A stretch of 64,000 bases of DNA. It comes from CAWGYT01 sp963826795 (GTDB taxonomy: Bacteria > Planctomycetota > Planctomycetia > Pirellulales > Pirellulaceae). Under the pieces are notes generated by a model. That model made no database searches. It was not told where the DNA came from and saw only the letters and a list, made by a program, of their open reading frames with translations. Positions 35,507 to 44,006 of the stretch are shown here, one piece after another. The position numbers were made by a program, and so were the translations under genes. Position 1 is the first letter of the stretch. Every line of letters starts with the position of its first letter. The stretch covers positions 124,001 to 188,000 of the forward strand of contig CAWGYT010000007.1 of NCBI GenBank assembly GCA_963826795.1. Reading direction: 5' to 3'.

Positions 35507-36475
35507 TCAAATCCGATAGTTCATCGCCGGATCCAACTCATCCGGTCGTTCCGCTCGAATCCGAAGGTTCGGCTTCTCCAGGAGTACGGTTGTGAAGGCT
35601 TCCACGCTCCGCGTCAACCAGACACTTGAGCCGATGACCGAGTCGTGGCCGATCACGGTGTTGCCGCCGAGCACGGTGGCGTTGGCATAAATCACGACGC
35701 GATCTTCGAGCGTTGGATGCCGCTTGACGCCGCGCACCAGGTTGCCGTCCGAGTCGGTGTCGAAGCTAAGAGCCCCGAGCGTCACGCCCTGGTATAGCTT
35801 GACGTGCTCACCAATCTCGCATGTTTCTCCGATGACAACGCCCGTGCCGTGATCGATGAAGAAGTGATTTCCGATCTGAGCGCCCGGATGAATGTCGATA
35901 CCTGTCTCCCGATGAGCCCACTCGGTCATCATCCGCGGGATGAACGGAATTCCTATTCGCAACAGCTCGTGCGCCAGACGATAGACCGTGACGGCCTGAA
36001 GGCCCGGGTAGCAGAAGATCACCTCATCGAGGCTCCGGCAAGCCGGATCACCATCGTACGCGGCCTGAACATCCGTCGCGAGAACCTCGCGCAAGCGCGG
36101 CAGGCATTCCAAAAAGGAAATCGCCATCGATTGCCCCTTCGCGTCAAAGTCCGAGGGATCCTCGCAAGGATCGATCTCCTTTTGCACTCGTTCCTCGTGC
36201 CGCAGGGCTCGGGCAATCTGCGTCGTCAACTTATCGTGCAAGCCATCAATTAAGTCGCCCACATGGTAGGTGATGTTGCCGAGGTGCAATCCTTCGCGAC
36301 GGCGGTATCCCGGATAAATGATTTCGCGCAAGTCTTCGATAATCGAAACGATCACCTCGAAGCTGGGCAATGGGCAATGCCCCAGGTGGTTGATCTTGCC
36401 GATCTGGGAATAGGTGGCGACGACGCGGTCGGTCAGTTGCGGAAGTTGCTCTTTACGGCGAAAGTCGGACGCCAT
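35507..36475 (-). CDS. cysE: Serine O-acetyltransferase
   Basis: Makes O-acetylserine from serine and acetyl-CoA, the first step of cysteine synthesis. The protein is 322 aa from the ATG at 36475, which has AAAGGA upstream. The N-terminal helical part is followed by the left-handed beta-helix: GIDIHPGAQIGNHFFIDHG with the catalytic His, then GVVIGETCEIGEHVKLYQGVTLGA. The length and the extended helical N-terminus fit the EpsC/SAT group. The same frame remains open for 78 codons upstream and passes through a Cys-rich tandem repeat, described separately. Confidence 0.93.
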   Translation of the reverse strand: MASDFRRKEQLPQLTDRVVATYSQIGKINHLGHCPLPSFEVIVSIIEDLREIIYPGYRRREGLHLGNITYHVGDLIDGLHDKLTTQIARALRHEERVQKEIDPCEDPSDFDAKGQSMAISFLECLPRLREVLATDVQAAYDGDPACRSLDEVIFCYPGLQAVTVYRLAHELLRIGIPFIPRMMTEWAHRETGIDIHPGAQIGNHFFIDHGTGVVIGETCEIGEHVKLYQGVTLGALSFDTDSDGNLVRGVKRHPTLEDRVVIYANATVLGGNTVIGHDSVIGSSVWLTRSVEAFTTVLLEKPNLRIRAERPDELDPAMNYRI

Positions 36476-36939
36476 CAACGATCCTTTCAGAGGTCCCAGG
36501 GGGCAGACAATCGGGCCGGCGCGGTCCGATGCCAGCGTGACCAGCCGGCACGTATCAAACGGGCACCTACCAAACGGGCACCTACCAAACGGGCACGTAT
36601 CAAACGGGCACCTACCAAACGGGCACAGGCCTCCGGCGCGGCTTGCGGACGAGCTTGCCATGACGGAGACCGGGCAACCGAGGCCGGGAAGCCAACCGCA
36701 TTGACTCAAAGCGTAGCGCGATGGCCGTTCGCAGACAAGCGACTCCTTCCTCTATTTCGGGCCTTCCCCGGACGAAACCTTAGCGGCAGTCGGCGGCCAT
36801 CGTCCGCCGGATGCTGGCATGCTGGCAGCCGCATGGAGCCGACAAGCCGGCTGACACCTGGTCGCTCCGAGCCCAACGCGTGCTGGCGCCTGGTCGGGAC
36901 GGGCTCTCATGAGTCGACGAGCCCACCGGCCGCCCCGGC
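36476..36939. other. Intergenic region cysE / EF-G-like gene
   Basis: 464 bases with no called gene. It contains the 15-bp repeat at 36549-36623. The rest is GC-rich and shows no promoter I would trust. An in-frame ATG at 36661 would extend cysE by 62 codons but lacks a Shine-Dalgarno. Confidence 0.4.
36549..36623 (-). repeat. 15-bp tandem repeat upstream of cysE, five copies
   Basis: Five units of CAC(C/G)TA(C/T)CAAACGGG on the plus strand, without gaps, 74 bases upstream of the cysE ATG. Read on the minus strand in the cysE frame, each unit encodes CPFGR or CPFDT. The period of 15 keeps the frame. Two unit variants alternate as 1-2-2-1-2, which suggests unequal duplication. Confidence 0.9.
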
Positions 36940-39039
36940 TCAGTCCTCTTCCTCTTCCTCATGCAGCTTGGCTTTCGACAGAATCTCTTGCTGCACGTTG
37001 GGGGGCACGACGTCGTAGTGGCTGAATTCCATGCCGTAGCTGCCCTGTCCGCCCGTCATGCTCGACAGCGCGCGGGCGTACGTCGTCACTTCCGCCAGCG
37101 GCGCCTCGGCGTGGACCGTCTGCAAGTTGCCTCCCGCGGCGTCGCTGCCCAGCACGCGACCGCGACGTCCGGACATGTCGCTGTAGACGTCGCCCACGTG
37201 ATCCTCCGGAACCGTGATGGACATCTTCACGATCGGTTCCAAAAGGCCCGGCTTGGCCTCGAGAAAGATGTTCCGAAAGGCCATCGACGCGGCGGTCTTG
37301 AAGGCCGCCTCGGAGCTATCCACGGGATGGTGCTTGCCGAAGTGAACTTCGACGCACACGTTTTGCACCTGGTGGCCAGCGATCACGCCCCGATTGAGGC
37401 GTTCCTTCAGGCCTTTTTCGACGGCGGGCATGAAGTTGCTAGGAATCACTCCACCGACGACCGAATCGACCCAAAGAAAGTTGTTCTCCGCGTCGTAGTG
37501 GAATTCCTTCAGCTGGGGAAAGCGGGCCTTCGTTGCGTAAGCTTCGATTTCCGTTCCCCTGGGCAGGGGATACATCCGGATGTGAACCTCGCCGAACTGT
37601 CCCCGGCCACCCGATTGTTTCTTATGCCGATAGCTTCCCTCGGCATTGGCCTGGATCGTTTCGCGGTACGGAATCTTGGGCTCCTTGGTTTCAACTTCCA
37701 GCTTGTCCCGCCGCACTAATCGTTCCTGGATGACGCTCAGATGCAGTTCGCTCATCCCCGTCATGACGAGCTCTTTCGTCTGCGAGTCACGATCCAGTCG
37801 GAAGGTCGGATCTTCTTCGTCGACCTTGTGCAGCGCGCTGGACAGTTTGTTTTCGTCGCCGCGACTTTTGGGCGTGACAGCCAGCCCAACCATCGGGGTC
37901 GGAAATTCGATCGGCGGGAACTCGAAGTCACCGAGGCTACTCCCGGTGTGCAGGTCTTCCATTTTGGCCACGGCCACGATCTCGCCCGGACCTGCCGAAT
38001 CAACCGGGGAGGTTTCCGAGGCCTGGACGGTCAGCAGCTGTCCCATCTTGATATTTTTGCGAGCCGTCGACGCATGGAGTTGGTCGTCTTTGTGCAGCGT
38101 CCCACTGAACACACGAATAAAACTGAGCTTCTGCACAAAGGGATCGATCCGGGTCTTGAAGACGAGCGCACTGAGCGGTGCGTCGGGTTTGGGTTCGAGC
38201 ACCACTTCTTCGCCGTTCCGCATCGCAGTCCGCGTGACGTCGGCGGGCGTGGGGCAACACATGGCCAAGCCATCCAACAGTTCATCCAGCCCGATCTCCG
38301 GTTTTGCGGCACAGCAAAGAATGGGGATGAGCGAGCCCGCGGCGACGGAGTGGACCATCAGTCGCGACAGGTCCTCGTCACTCGGCTGTTCACCTTCGAA
38401 ATACCGCTCCATCACCGCTTCATCGACTTCAATGATCGATTCCACAAGCGGTTCCCGAATCTCGTCGACGTTCAGCAAGGCTCCGGCCGTATCGCCGGAG
38501 GGCTTGAGCGTATTGACGACGCCCTTGAAGTCGTGGCCGCTTCCCAACGGGACGGTTAGCAGGGCACAGCTATTGCCGAACAACTCCTGAATGCTGCCCA
38601 CGAGGGCCGGAAAGTCGATATTCTCGCTGTCCATCTTATTGATCACGATGATCCGCCCAAGGCCCGCCTTGCCCGCTTCGTTAAACACCCGCCGGGTATT
38701 TACCTCGATGCCCGAGTGTGCATTGATCACGATGACGGCGACGTCGACGGCATACAGCGATCCGACCGTCTGACCGATAAAATCCGGGTAGCCGGGCGTA
38801 TCGATCAGGTTGAAGTACTTTCCTGCGTGCTCGAAGTGCGTGACCTTCGCCTCGATCGTGTACTTATGGTGCTTTTCCTCGGCGTCGAAGTCACAGATGC
38901 TCGACCCGTCGTCGACACTGGGATGGCCGCTGGCGGCACCCGTCTTCACCAAGATCTTGTCAACCAAGGTGGTCTTGCCGGACGATCCGTGACCACACAA
39001 TGCAAGGTTACGGAGATTTGCCACCGTCGCTTTTGCCAT
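36940..39039 (-). CDS. Elongation factor G-like GTPase (EF-G2 type)
   Basis: A 699-aa translational GTPase with all EF-G domains. G1 is GHGSSGKTTL instead of GHVDHGKTT, G3 is DTPGYPDF, and G4 is NKMD. The switch I region lacks the usual RGITI. GMSELHLSV and the domain IV segment GGRGQFGEVHI are present, as is a C-terminal acidic tail (EEEEED). These changes place it with EF-G-like paralogues such as Thermus EF-G2 rather than canonical FusA. The ATG at 39039 gives MAKATVANLRNLALCGHG. Its substrate on the ribosome is not established. A canonical fusA should lie elsewhere in the genome. Confidence 0.88.
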   Translation of the reverse strand: MAKATVANLRNLALCGHGSSGKTTLVDKILVKTGAASGHPSVDDGSSICDFDAEEKHHKYTIEAKVTHFEHAGKYFNLIDTPGYPDFIGQTVGSLYAVDVAVIVINAHSGIEVNTRRVFNEAGKAGLGRIIVINKMDSENIDFPALVGSIQELFGNSCALLTVPLGSGHDFKGVVNTLKPSGDTAGALLNVDEIREPLVESIIEVDEAVMERYFEGEQPSDEDLSRLMVHSVAAGSLIPILCCAAKPEIGLDELLDGLAMCCPTPADVTRTAMRNGEEVVLEPKPDAPLSALVFKTRIDPFVQKLSFIRVFSGTLHKDDQLHASTARKNIKMGQLLTVQASETSPVDSAGPGEIVAVAKMEDLHTGSSLGDFEFPPIEFPTPMVGLAVTPKSRGDENKLSSALHKVDEEDPTFRLDRDSQTKELVMTGMSELHLSVIQERLVRRDKLEVETKEPKIPYRETIQANAEGSYRHKKQSGGRGQFGEVHIRMYPLPRGTEIEAYATKARFPQLKEFHYDAENNFLWVDSVVGGVIPSNFMPAVEKGLKERLNRGVIAGHQVQNVCVEVHFGKHHPVDSSEAAFKTAASMAFRNIFLEAKPGLLEPIVKMSITVPEDHVGDVYSDMSGRRGRVLGSDAAGGNLQTVHAEAPLAEVTTYARALSSMTGGQGSYGMEFSHYDVVPPNVQQEILSKAKLHEEEEED

Positions 39040-39139
39040 GCCAATGTCCTTATGGTTTGGTTTCGGGGTCGTTCCGCTGACGACTCGCCCTGTTTCGTTG
39101 ACTCCCGGCCTCGCAGACGCCTGGGCCCGCTGACTTCCG

Positions 39140-39181
39140 TTCGGTCCCTCACGTCCGGTCCCTCGGGCCCGGTCCCTAACG
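39140..39181 (+). repeat. 14-bp degenerate tandem repeat, three copies
   Basis: Three 14-base units sharing CGGTCCCT, at 39140, 39154 and 39168, immediately before the EF-G-like gene and reaching into the last codons of hisA. Units are diverged at the ends. Confidence 0.7.
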
Positions 39182-39913
39182 TTCGGTGGCCTCCGGCGAA
39201 CCGGTCGCGGCCGCCAAGGCCTCGGGTAACTGGAAACGACCTTCGTACAGCGCACGCCCGATAATGCAACCGTCCAGCCCTCGCTGGGCCAACCGCGCGA
39301 CGTCGCTCGCCTGACAGACGCCACCGGAGGCAATCACGGGGCAGTCCGCCGCCGCCTTCATCTCGGACATTGCCTCGAGGTTGGGACCCGTGAGCATCCC
39401 GTCCGTGCTGATGTCGGTGTAGACAATGGCCGCCAGCGGCTCACCCTGAAACGAGCGCGCGAAGTCGGTGGCCTGCACGTTACTCGTCTTTAGCCAACCG
39501 TCGGTCGCCAAGCAACCGCTGCGAGCGTCCAGTCCCAGCACCAGCCGGCGGGGGTAGCGATTCACCATCGTGCGGAACCAGTCGGGGTTCTCCAGGGCCC
39601 GCGTTCCGACGACCAGTTGACGGATTCCCAAGTCCAGCCACGACGTAATCGACGCCTCATCCCGAATTCCGCCACCGAGCTCGCACGGAACCGAGACCGC
39701 TTCCAAGATGCCGCGAATCGCCTCCCGATTCGTCACGTGCCCGTCCCGCGCGCCGTCCAGGTCGACCAGATGCAGGCGGTCGGCACCCTGGCCAATCCAG
39801 TGCTGGGCCATGGCGACCGGGTCATCCCCGAACACCGTCTCGCGCTGATAGTCGCCTTGCTCTAGCCGGACGCAGTGTCCTCCGCGAATGTCAATCGCCG
39901 GCCAAATCTGCAT
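39176..39913 (-). CDS. hisA: Phosphoribosylformimino-5-aminoimidazole carboxamide ribotide isomerase
   Basis: A 245-aa TIM-barrel enzyme of histidine biosynthesis that isomerises ProFAR to PRFAR. WPAIDIRGGHCVRL carries the first catalytic Asp and YTDISTDGMLTGPN the second. GGGIRDEASI and ASGGVCQASDV are the phosphate-binding loops. The ATG at 39913 gives the family N-terminus. hisH lies 160 bases upstream on the same strand. The end of the gene overlaps the degenerate 14-bp repeat. Confidence 0.93.
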   Translation of the reverse strand: MQIWPAIDIRGGHCVRLEQGDYQRETVFGDDPVAMAQHWIGQGADRLHLVDLDGARDGHVTNREAIRGILEAVSVPCELGGGIRDEASITSWLDLGIRQLVVGTRALENPDWFRTMVNRYPRRLVLGLDARSGCLATDGWLKTSNVQATDFARSFQGEPLAAIVYTDISTDGMLTGPNLEAMSEMKAAADCPVIASGGVCQASDVARLAQRGLDGCIIGRALYEGRFQLPEALAAATGSPEATER

Positions 39914-40073
39914 GGATTTCCGCCACTTCTGCGCCGAGGGGAGAACGAAAAGTCCGCAATATCGCACAGAAAAACTGGACTGGCAAGAGAGGCGATCGAG
40001 CAGGACCTTCGAGGCCGCGCACGGTGACGAACCTCGGTTGCCGACGCGAAATGGATGCCGTCCGCGTTCCGCA

Positions 40074-40682
40074 TTACAGCTCGGCAAAGCGTCGCAGTAG
40101 CTCCAGGCCGTGTCGCTGGCTCTTCTCGGGGTGAAACTGGGTCGCAAAGAGACGGTCACGCTGGATCATCGAACAGAAGGGTCCGCCGTAGTCGGTTTCC
40201 AAAGCAACGCATTCGGGATCGTCGGGGACCACGTAGTACGAATGCACAAAATAGAAGTAGGCATCCAAGGGAATCCCCTCTAGAAGAGCGACTGGACGTC
40301 GGCGACGCGTTTGGTTCCACCCCATATGCGGAACCTTGTAGGAGCCGGGGAGGTCAAACCGGACGACCTTGCCCGGCACGATCCCTAGCCCTCGATGGGT
40401 CCCCTCCTCATACGAGACATCGAACAACAGTTGCAGCCCGAGGCAGATTCCCAGCAGCGGCGTCCCGCGCTGGACCACGTCGTGGATCACGCCGACGAGT
40501 TCGCGCGACTGCAACTCGGCCATGGCGTCGCCAAAGGCGCCCACCCCCGGCAGGATCACTCGGTCGGCTCCCGCGATTTCGCCGGCGTCGCCCGTGATCC
40601 GTGCCTCGTGGCCGATCTGCTCCAAGGCCTTTTGCACACTGCGGAGATTTCCCATTTGGTAGTCGATAATTGCAATCATCAT
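40074..40682 (-). CDS. hisH: Imidazole glycerol phosphate synthase, glutamine amidotransferase subunit
   Basis: A class I amidotransferase of 202 aa that supplies ammonia to HisF. The triad is visible: Cys in GICLGLQLL, and His-Glu in QFHPEKS. AIIDYQMGNLRSV near the start and YFVHSYYVVPDD are typical HisH. The start is ATG at 40682 or the adjacent ATG at 40679, with GGAGACG just upstream. hisF is not in this window. Confidence 0.93.
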   Translation of the reverse strand: MMIAIIDYQMGNLRSVQKALEQIGHEARITGDAGEIAGADRVILPGVGAFGDAMAELQSRELVGVIHDVVQRGTPLLGICLGLQLLFDVSYEEGTHRGLGIVPGKVVRFDLPGSYKVPHMGWNQTRRRRPVALLEGIPLDAYFYFVHSYYVVPDDPECVALETDYGGPFCSMIQRDRLFATQFHPEKSQRHGLELLRRFAEL

Positions 40683-40902
40683 CGTCTCCGCTGATCGCCC
40701 CGGCTGAATTCGCGGCCACGGCAGAAGGCCGGCCCTGGAGAACGGACGCCGACGGCCCGCTCGGGGTTCGCTCGGCCGTATTCTAGCCCACTGGCGCGTC
40801 ATCGGGGCAGCCCGGGCAGCCCTCCGGCGTCGGGATGACCGGGCCTCGCCTGAGTGTATCCGCGGCGTGTGACCTCGCCCGCGAACGTCTCACGGATGCC
40901 GG

Positions 40903-41994
40903 TCAACGCTGGCCGGCAACCTCGGGGTAGATCACGATTTCCACGCGGCGATTCCGCGCCTGCCCGGCCGCGGTTGCGTTGGACGCCAGCGGATAATTCT
41001 CACCGTGACCGAGCACAAACAGCTGCTGGGGAAGCAGTTGCTGGCGGTAACTTAGCTGTTCGAAGATCGCCATCGCCTGAGCGGCCGTCAACTGATGCGA
41101 ATTTCGCCACATCGTGCCCGTCAAGGGGGTGTTGTCCGTATGGGCCTCGACGCCGATCACCTGGCGGGCGTAGTTTTCCTGAATGACGTCCGCCACCTGG
41201 TCGATCAACGCCGTCGCATCCGGCCGCAAGCGTGCCGTCTGAGGGTCGAAGATGCGATCGGACGGCAGCTCGATGCGAACCAAATCGCCGTCTTGGCGGA
41301 TCGACAGGCCGGCCACCGTGACGGCCGTCAAGTTACGCCGAAAGCTATTGTTGGCCGTGATCGCGGCACCGCTGCGCCGGCGTGTGGAAGCCATCATCGT
41401 CTGAATCCGCTGCTCAGAAGCCTTCGTCGCATCCAGCGCCGAGGCCAATTGCTGAGCGGTCTCGTCAAGTCGCTGGCGAAGTAGATTGTTCTGGTCTTCT
41501 AAGAGCTGGTTCCGCTGCTGGATTTGGGCCACACGAAGTTGCAGGTCCTGGTTATTGCGGTCCAATCCCTGGGCACGGCGATCAATCTCGCCGTAGCGTC
41601 CTAGAGCCTCCCGCGCCCGCTGAGCCAACAATTCGTCTTGCCGCCGCTGCTCTTCCGTCATGCCACTCTGGGCCCGCTCGCGCTCGGCCTTCAGCTGGGC
41701 CAATTGTTGCTCCGACGCCCGCTGCATCTCCATGAGTTCGGCGATCCGCTGCTGCTGCGTGGCCGCCAGACTCGCTTGCGATTGGGCATGACGCTGCAAC
41801 TCGTTGAAATACGCCGTGGTGCCAGATCCCGCCGGACTCCCGTAGGGCGATGCGGCGGAGGCCGAGAAAGGCGATCCCAACGGGGCACCGCCCTGGTTGC
41901 AGCCCGCGCCGGTCAGGAGGCACAGCGCGAGCAAGATCGACGGGCAGATCCGCCGATCCACGCGGCTCCGGGTTTCCCAACGCCTACGATGCAT
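40903..41994 (-). CDS. OmpA-family lipoprotein with long coiled coil
   Basis: A 363-aa lipoprotein. The lipobox LTGAGC places the mature N-terminal Cys at about residue 32. Residues ~65-210 are Gln/Arg/Glu-rich with heptad spacing, a long coiled coil. The C-terminal ~140 residues form an OmpA peptidoglycan-binding domain: RIFDPQTARLRPDA, VEAHTDNTP, and a closing GQARNRRVEI. It is therefore likely to tether the outer membrane to the cell wall across the periplasm. It is transcribed alone between hisH and the prepilin peptidase gene. Confidence 0.88.
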   Translation of the reverse strand: MHRRRWETRSRVDRRICPSILLALCLLTGAGCNQGGAPLGSPFSASAASPYGSPAGSGTTAYFNELQRHAQSQASLAATQQQRIAELMEMQRASEQQLAQLKAERERAQSGMTEEQRRQDELLAQRAREALGRYGEIDRRAQGLDRNNQDLQLRVAQIQQRNQLLEDQNNLLRQRLDETAQQLASALDATKASEQRIQTMMASTRRRSGAAITANNSFRRNLTAVTVAGLSIRQDGDLVRIELPSDRIFDPQTARLRPDATALIDQVADVIQENYARQVIGVEAHTDNTPLTGTMWRNSHQLTAAQAMAIFEQLSYRQQLLPQQLFVLGHGENYPLASNATAAGQARNRRVEIVIYPEVAGQR

Positions 41995-42239
41995 GTGAGG
42001 GCTGACTGAAGAATGACCTGGTCGAGTGAGTAACTCTGGCTCCTACCAATTCACGCCACCACGCCGTCAATCGGAGGCGGCCGGATGTTAGCGGCAGCCG
42101 CGTTGCGGGGCAAGTCGTTTTTCCAGGCCGGTCAGTCCACGGAGGACCTCGGCGGCAGAAGACGAAAAGGCGACGACGTGGATCGCCTCACGCAGAGCAT
42201 CGCTCCCACCCAATCCGCGTCCCGTGTCAAAAAAAAAGC

Positions 42240-43451
42240 TCAACCACCCCGATGGCGGAACTGATGAATCACCAGCAGCAGGAGCCCCAACAGCAATAGG
42301 CTGGTCCCCAACACGATCGGGACGAACCAACCCAGGACGAACAGCGGAAAGCCCCAACGTTGCCAGACGGCTGGCCAGGTCAAGAGGACGATCAAGCTGG
42401 AAAGACACAAGAACGGGCCGTAAGCGATCTCCTTACGACCGGTGAGCAGCCACTGCGAGACGGCGATGAGGACGCCGGTGAACGGGGCCAAGAAAAAAAT
42501 GATGAGCGACGCTTGCCAGCCCAAAAACGCCCCAATCATCCCCATTAGCGTAACATCCCCAAAGCCCATCGCCTCCTGCCCCAAGGCAAGACTGCCCACG
42601 ACACGGACCAGCCAGACGGTCCCGCCCCCGACGGCCACGCCGACCCAGGCCGTGAGCACCGCCTGCCATGTGGGTCCGCCCATCCGCCAGCAGCCCCAGA
42701 TCGCGACGGCAGCCGTCAGTGCCAGTAGAGTGAGCCAGGGCGTGAGTCGATGGCGCAAGATGCTGAAGACCAGATAACGTCCGAACTTGACTAGACCGCC
42801 ACGATACCAAAGCGTTTTCGGAAGCAGGGCAAACCACCACGCGGCGAGGCATGCCCAGGCGAGACCGAGGCCTCGCAGCTGGCTGAGTGTCGGATCCCAG
42901 GGGCCCGGTGAGGTCAGCCACAGCGGTTCGGTGGCCAAGGGCGGGGCGCCCGGTCTCCAAACCAGCAGCAGGCTGGCTGGCAAACAACCTGCGAGCACGA
43001 CGCCCAGCAGCGTGCCGGGGACGGTGATTTCGTCGGGGATCGTTTTCTCGTCGATGTCGATAAACGTCGCCACGGTCATCAGGGCGCACAGGCACGCATG
43101 GCTCAGAAACTGGGCGTGCAGTTGGGCGTCGGTCACTGGCAGGGCGCCAATCGGCAAGAGAAAGCGATTCAGCTCCCACCAATACAGTCCGGGTAGCCCG
43201 ACCGCAAAGACGACTTCGATCAGCGCCGGTCGGATCCAGAATCCCGGTCCATGGGCCTGAGCTTCGCGGCGGAGCCACCACCAGCCGAAAATCGGAAGGC
43301 GATCCCATCCATCGCGACGGGGATAACCGGCCGGCGGCGCGGACCAAGGACTGAGCTGCCGTTTGTGCCATGCCAGCCGATAGATGCCCCGGTTCAATTG
43401 CCCGGCCACGAAGGCGCCCGCGACGGCCAGGAGCAGGAGGGTGATCGTCAT
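42240..43451 (-). CDS. Prepilin peptidase (A24 family)
   Basis: A 403-aa polytopic membrane aspartic protease that cleaves prepilin leaders. The two catalytic Asp motifs are FIDIDEKTIPDE near residue 130 and MGFGDVTLMGMIG near 305. Between them is an insertion of about 100 residues with extra helices, so the protein is much longer than E. coli-type enzymes. The N-terminal zinc-binding Cys pairs of PilD are missing (PIFGWWWLRREA at that place). Type IV prepilins or the Flp pilin at 59.3 kb are candidate substrates. It starts five bases after the stop of aroK. Confidence 0.88.
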   Translation of the reverse strand: MTITLLLLAVAGAFVAGQLNRGIYRLAWHKRQLSPWSAPPAGYPRRDGWDRLPIFGWWWLRREAQAHGPGFWIRPALIEVVFAVGLPGLYWWELNRFLLPIGALPVTDAQLHAQFLSHACLCALMTVATFIDIDEKTIPDEITVPGTLLGVVLAGCLPASLLLVWRPGAPPLATEPLWLTSPGPWDPTLSQLRGLGLAWACLAAWWFALLPKTLWYRGGLVKFGRYLVFSILRHRLTPWLTLLALTAAVAIWGCWRMGGPTWQAVLTAWVGVAVGGGTVWLVRVVGSLALGQEAMGFGDVTLMGMIGAFLGWQASLIIFFLAPFTGVLIAVSQWLLTGRKEIAYGPFLCLSSLIVLLTWPAVWQRWGFPLFVLGWFVPIVLGTSLLLLGLLLLVIHQFRHRGG

Positions 43452-43456
43452 GAGGC

Positions 43457-43993
43457 CTACGATAAGTCACGCCCGGGGGTCAGGTCCAGCTCAGCCAGGA
43501 TGGCATCCACCAGCTCCCGCGGCGACTTGCCGTCGGTGTTCACGACGCAGTCCGCGCAGGCTTGATAGATGGGCAGACGCTCGGCCAGCACCCGTTGCAC
43601 CTCGTCGACGGCGCTGCCTGTCGACAGTGGAGGTCGCAGCCGCTGGGTCTCGGGGTCGTCCGCCAGTCGTGCTTGGATGGTGGCCGGTTCCGCCGTCAGC
43701 CAGACGACCGGCCCCGCCACGCGGATCGCCTGTCGATTTTCGGGACGCAACACGGCCCCGCCGCCGAGCGCCAAGACGACCTTATGACGTCGCGCGAGGT
43801 CCCGCACGACCTGAGCTTCATACTCGCGGAACTTCGCCTCGCCCTCCTCGGCAAAGATCTCCCGAATCGACTTGCCGACCCAATGTTGGAGCTGCACATC
43901 CGTGTCGAAGCAGGTCCAGCCCAATCGCTCGGCCAGCAGACTGCCCACGGTCGTCTTGCCCGTTGCTCGGTAACCAATGAGGGAAATGACCAT
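43457..43993 (-). CDS. aroK: Shikimate kinase
   Basis: A 178-aa P-loop kinase phosphorylating shikimate. Walker A is GYRATGKTTVG, DTD binds Mg2+ and shikimate, ALGGGAV is the shikimate loop, and RLRPPLS belongs to the lid region. The ATG at 43993 gives the usual MVISLIGYR start; a frame start ten codons earlier is less likely. It follows aroDE by 13 bases and precedes the prepilin peptidase, so the three are probably cotranscribed. Confidence 0.93.
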   Translation of the reverse strand: MVISLIGYRATGKTTVGSLLAERLGWTCFDTDVQLQHWVGKSIREIFAEEGEAKFREYEAQVVRDLARRHKVVLALGGGAVLRPENRQAIRVAGPVVWLTAEPATIQARLADDPETQRLRPPLSTGSAVDEVQRVLAERLPIYQACADCVVNTDGKSPRELVDAILAELDLTPGRDLS

Positions 43994-44006
43994 GGTGGCT
44001 TCTTGC

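Noticed and set aside
36549..36623. CRISPR array
   Set aside because: Units are 15 bp without spacers; this is a plain tandem repeat. No CRISPR-type repeat-spacer pattern was seen anywhere in the window.
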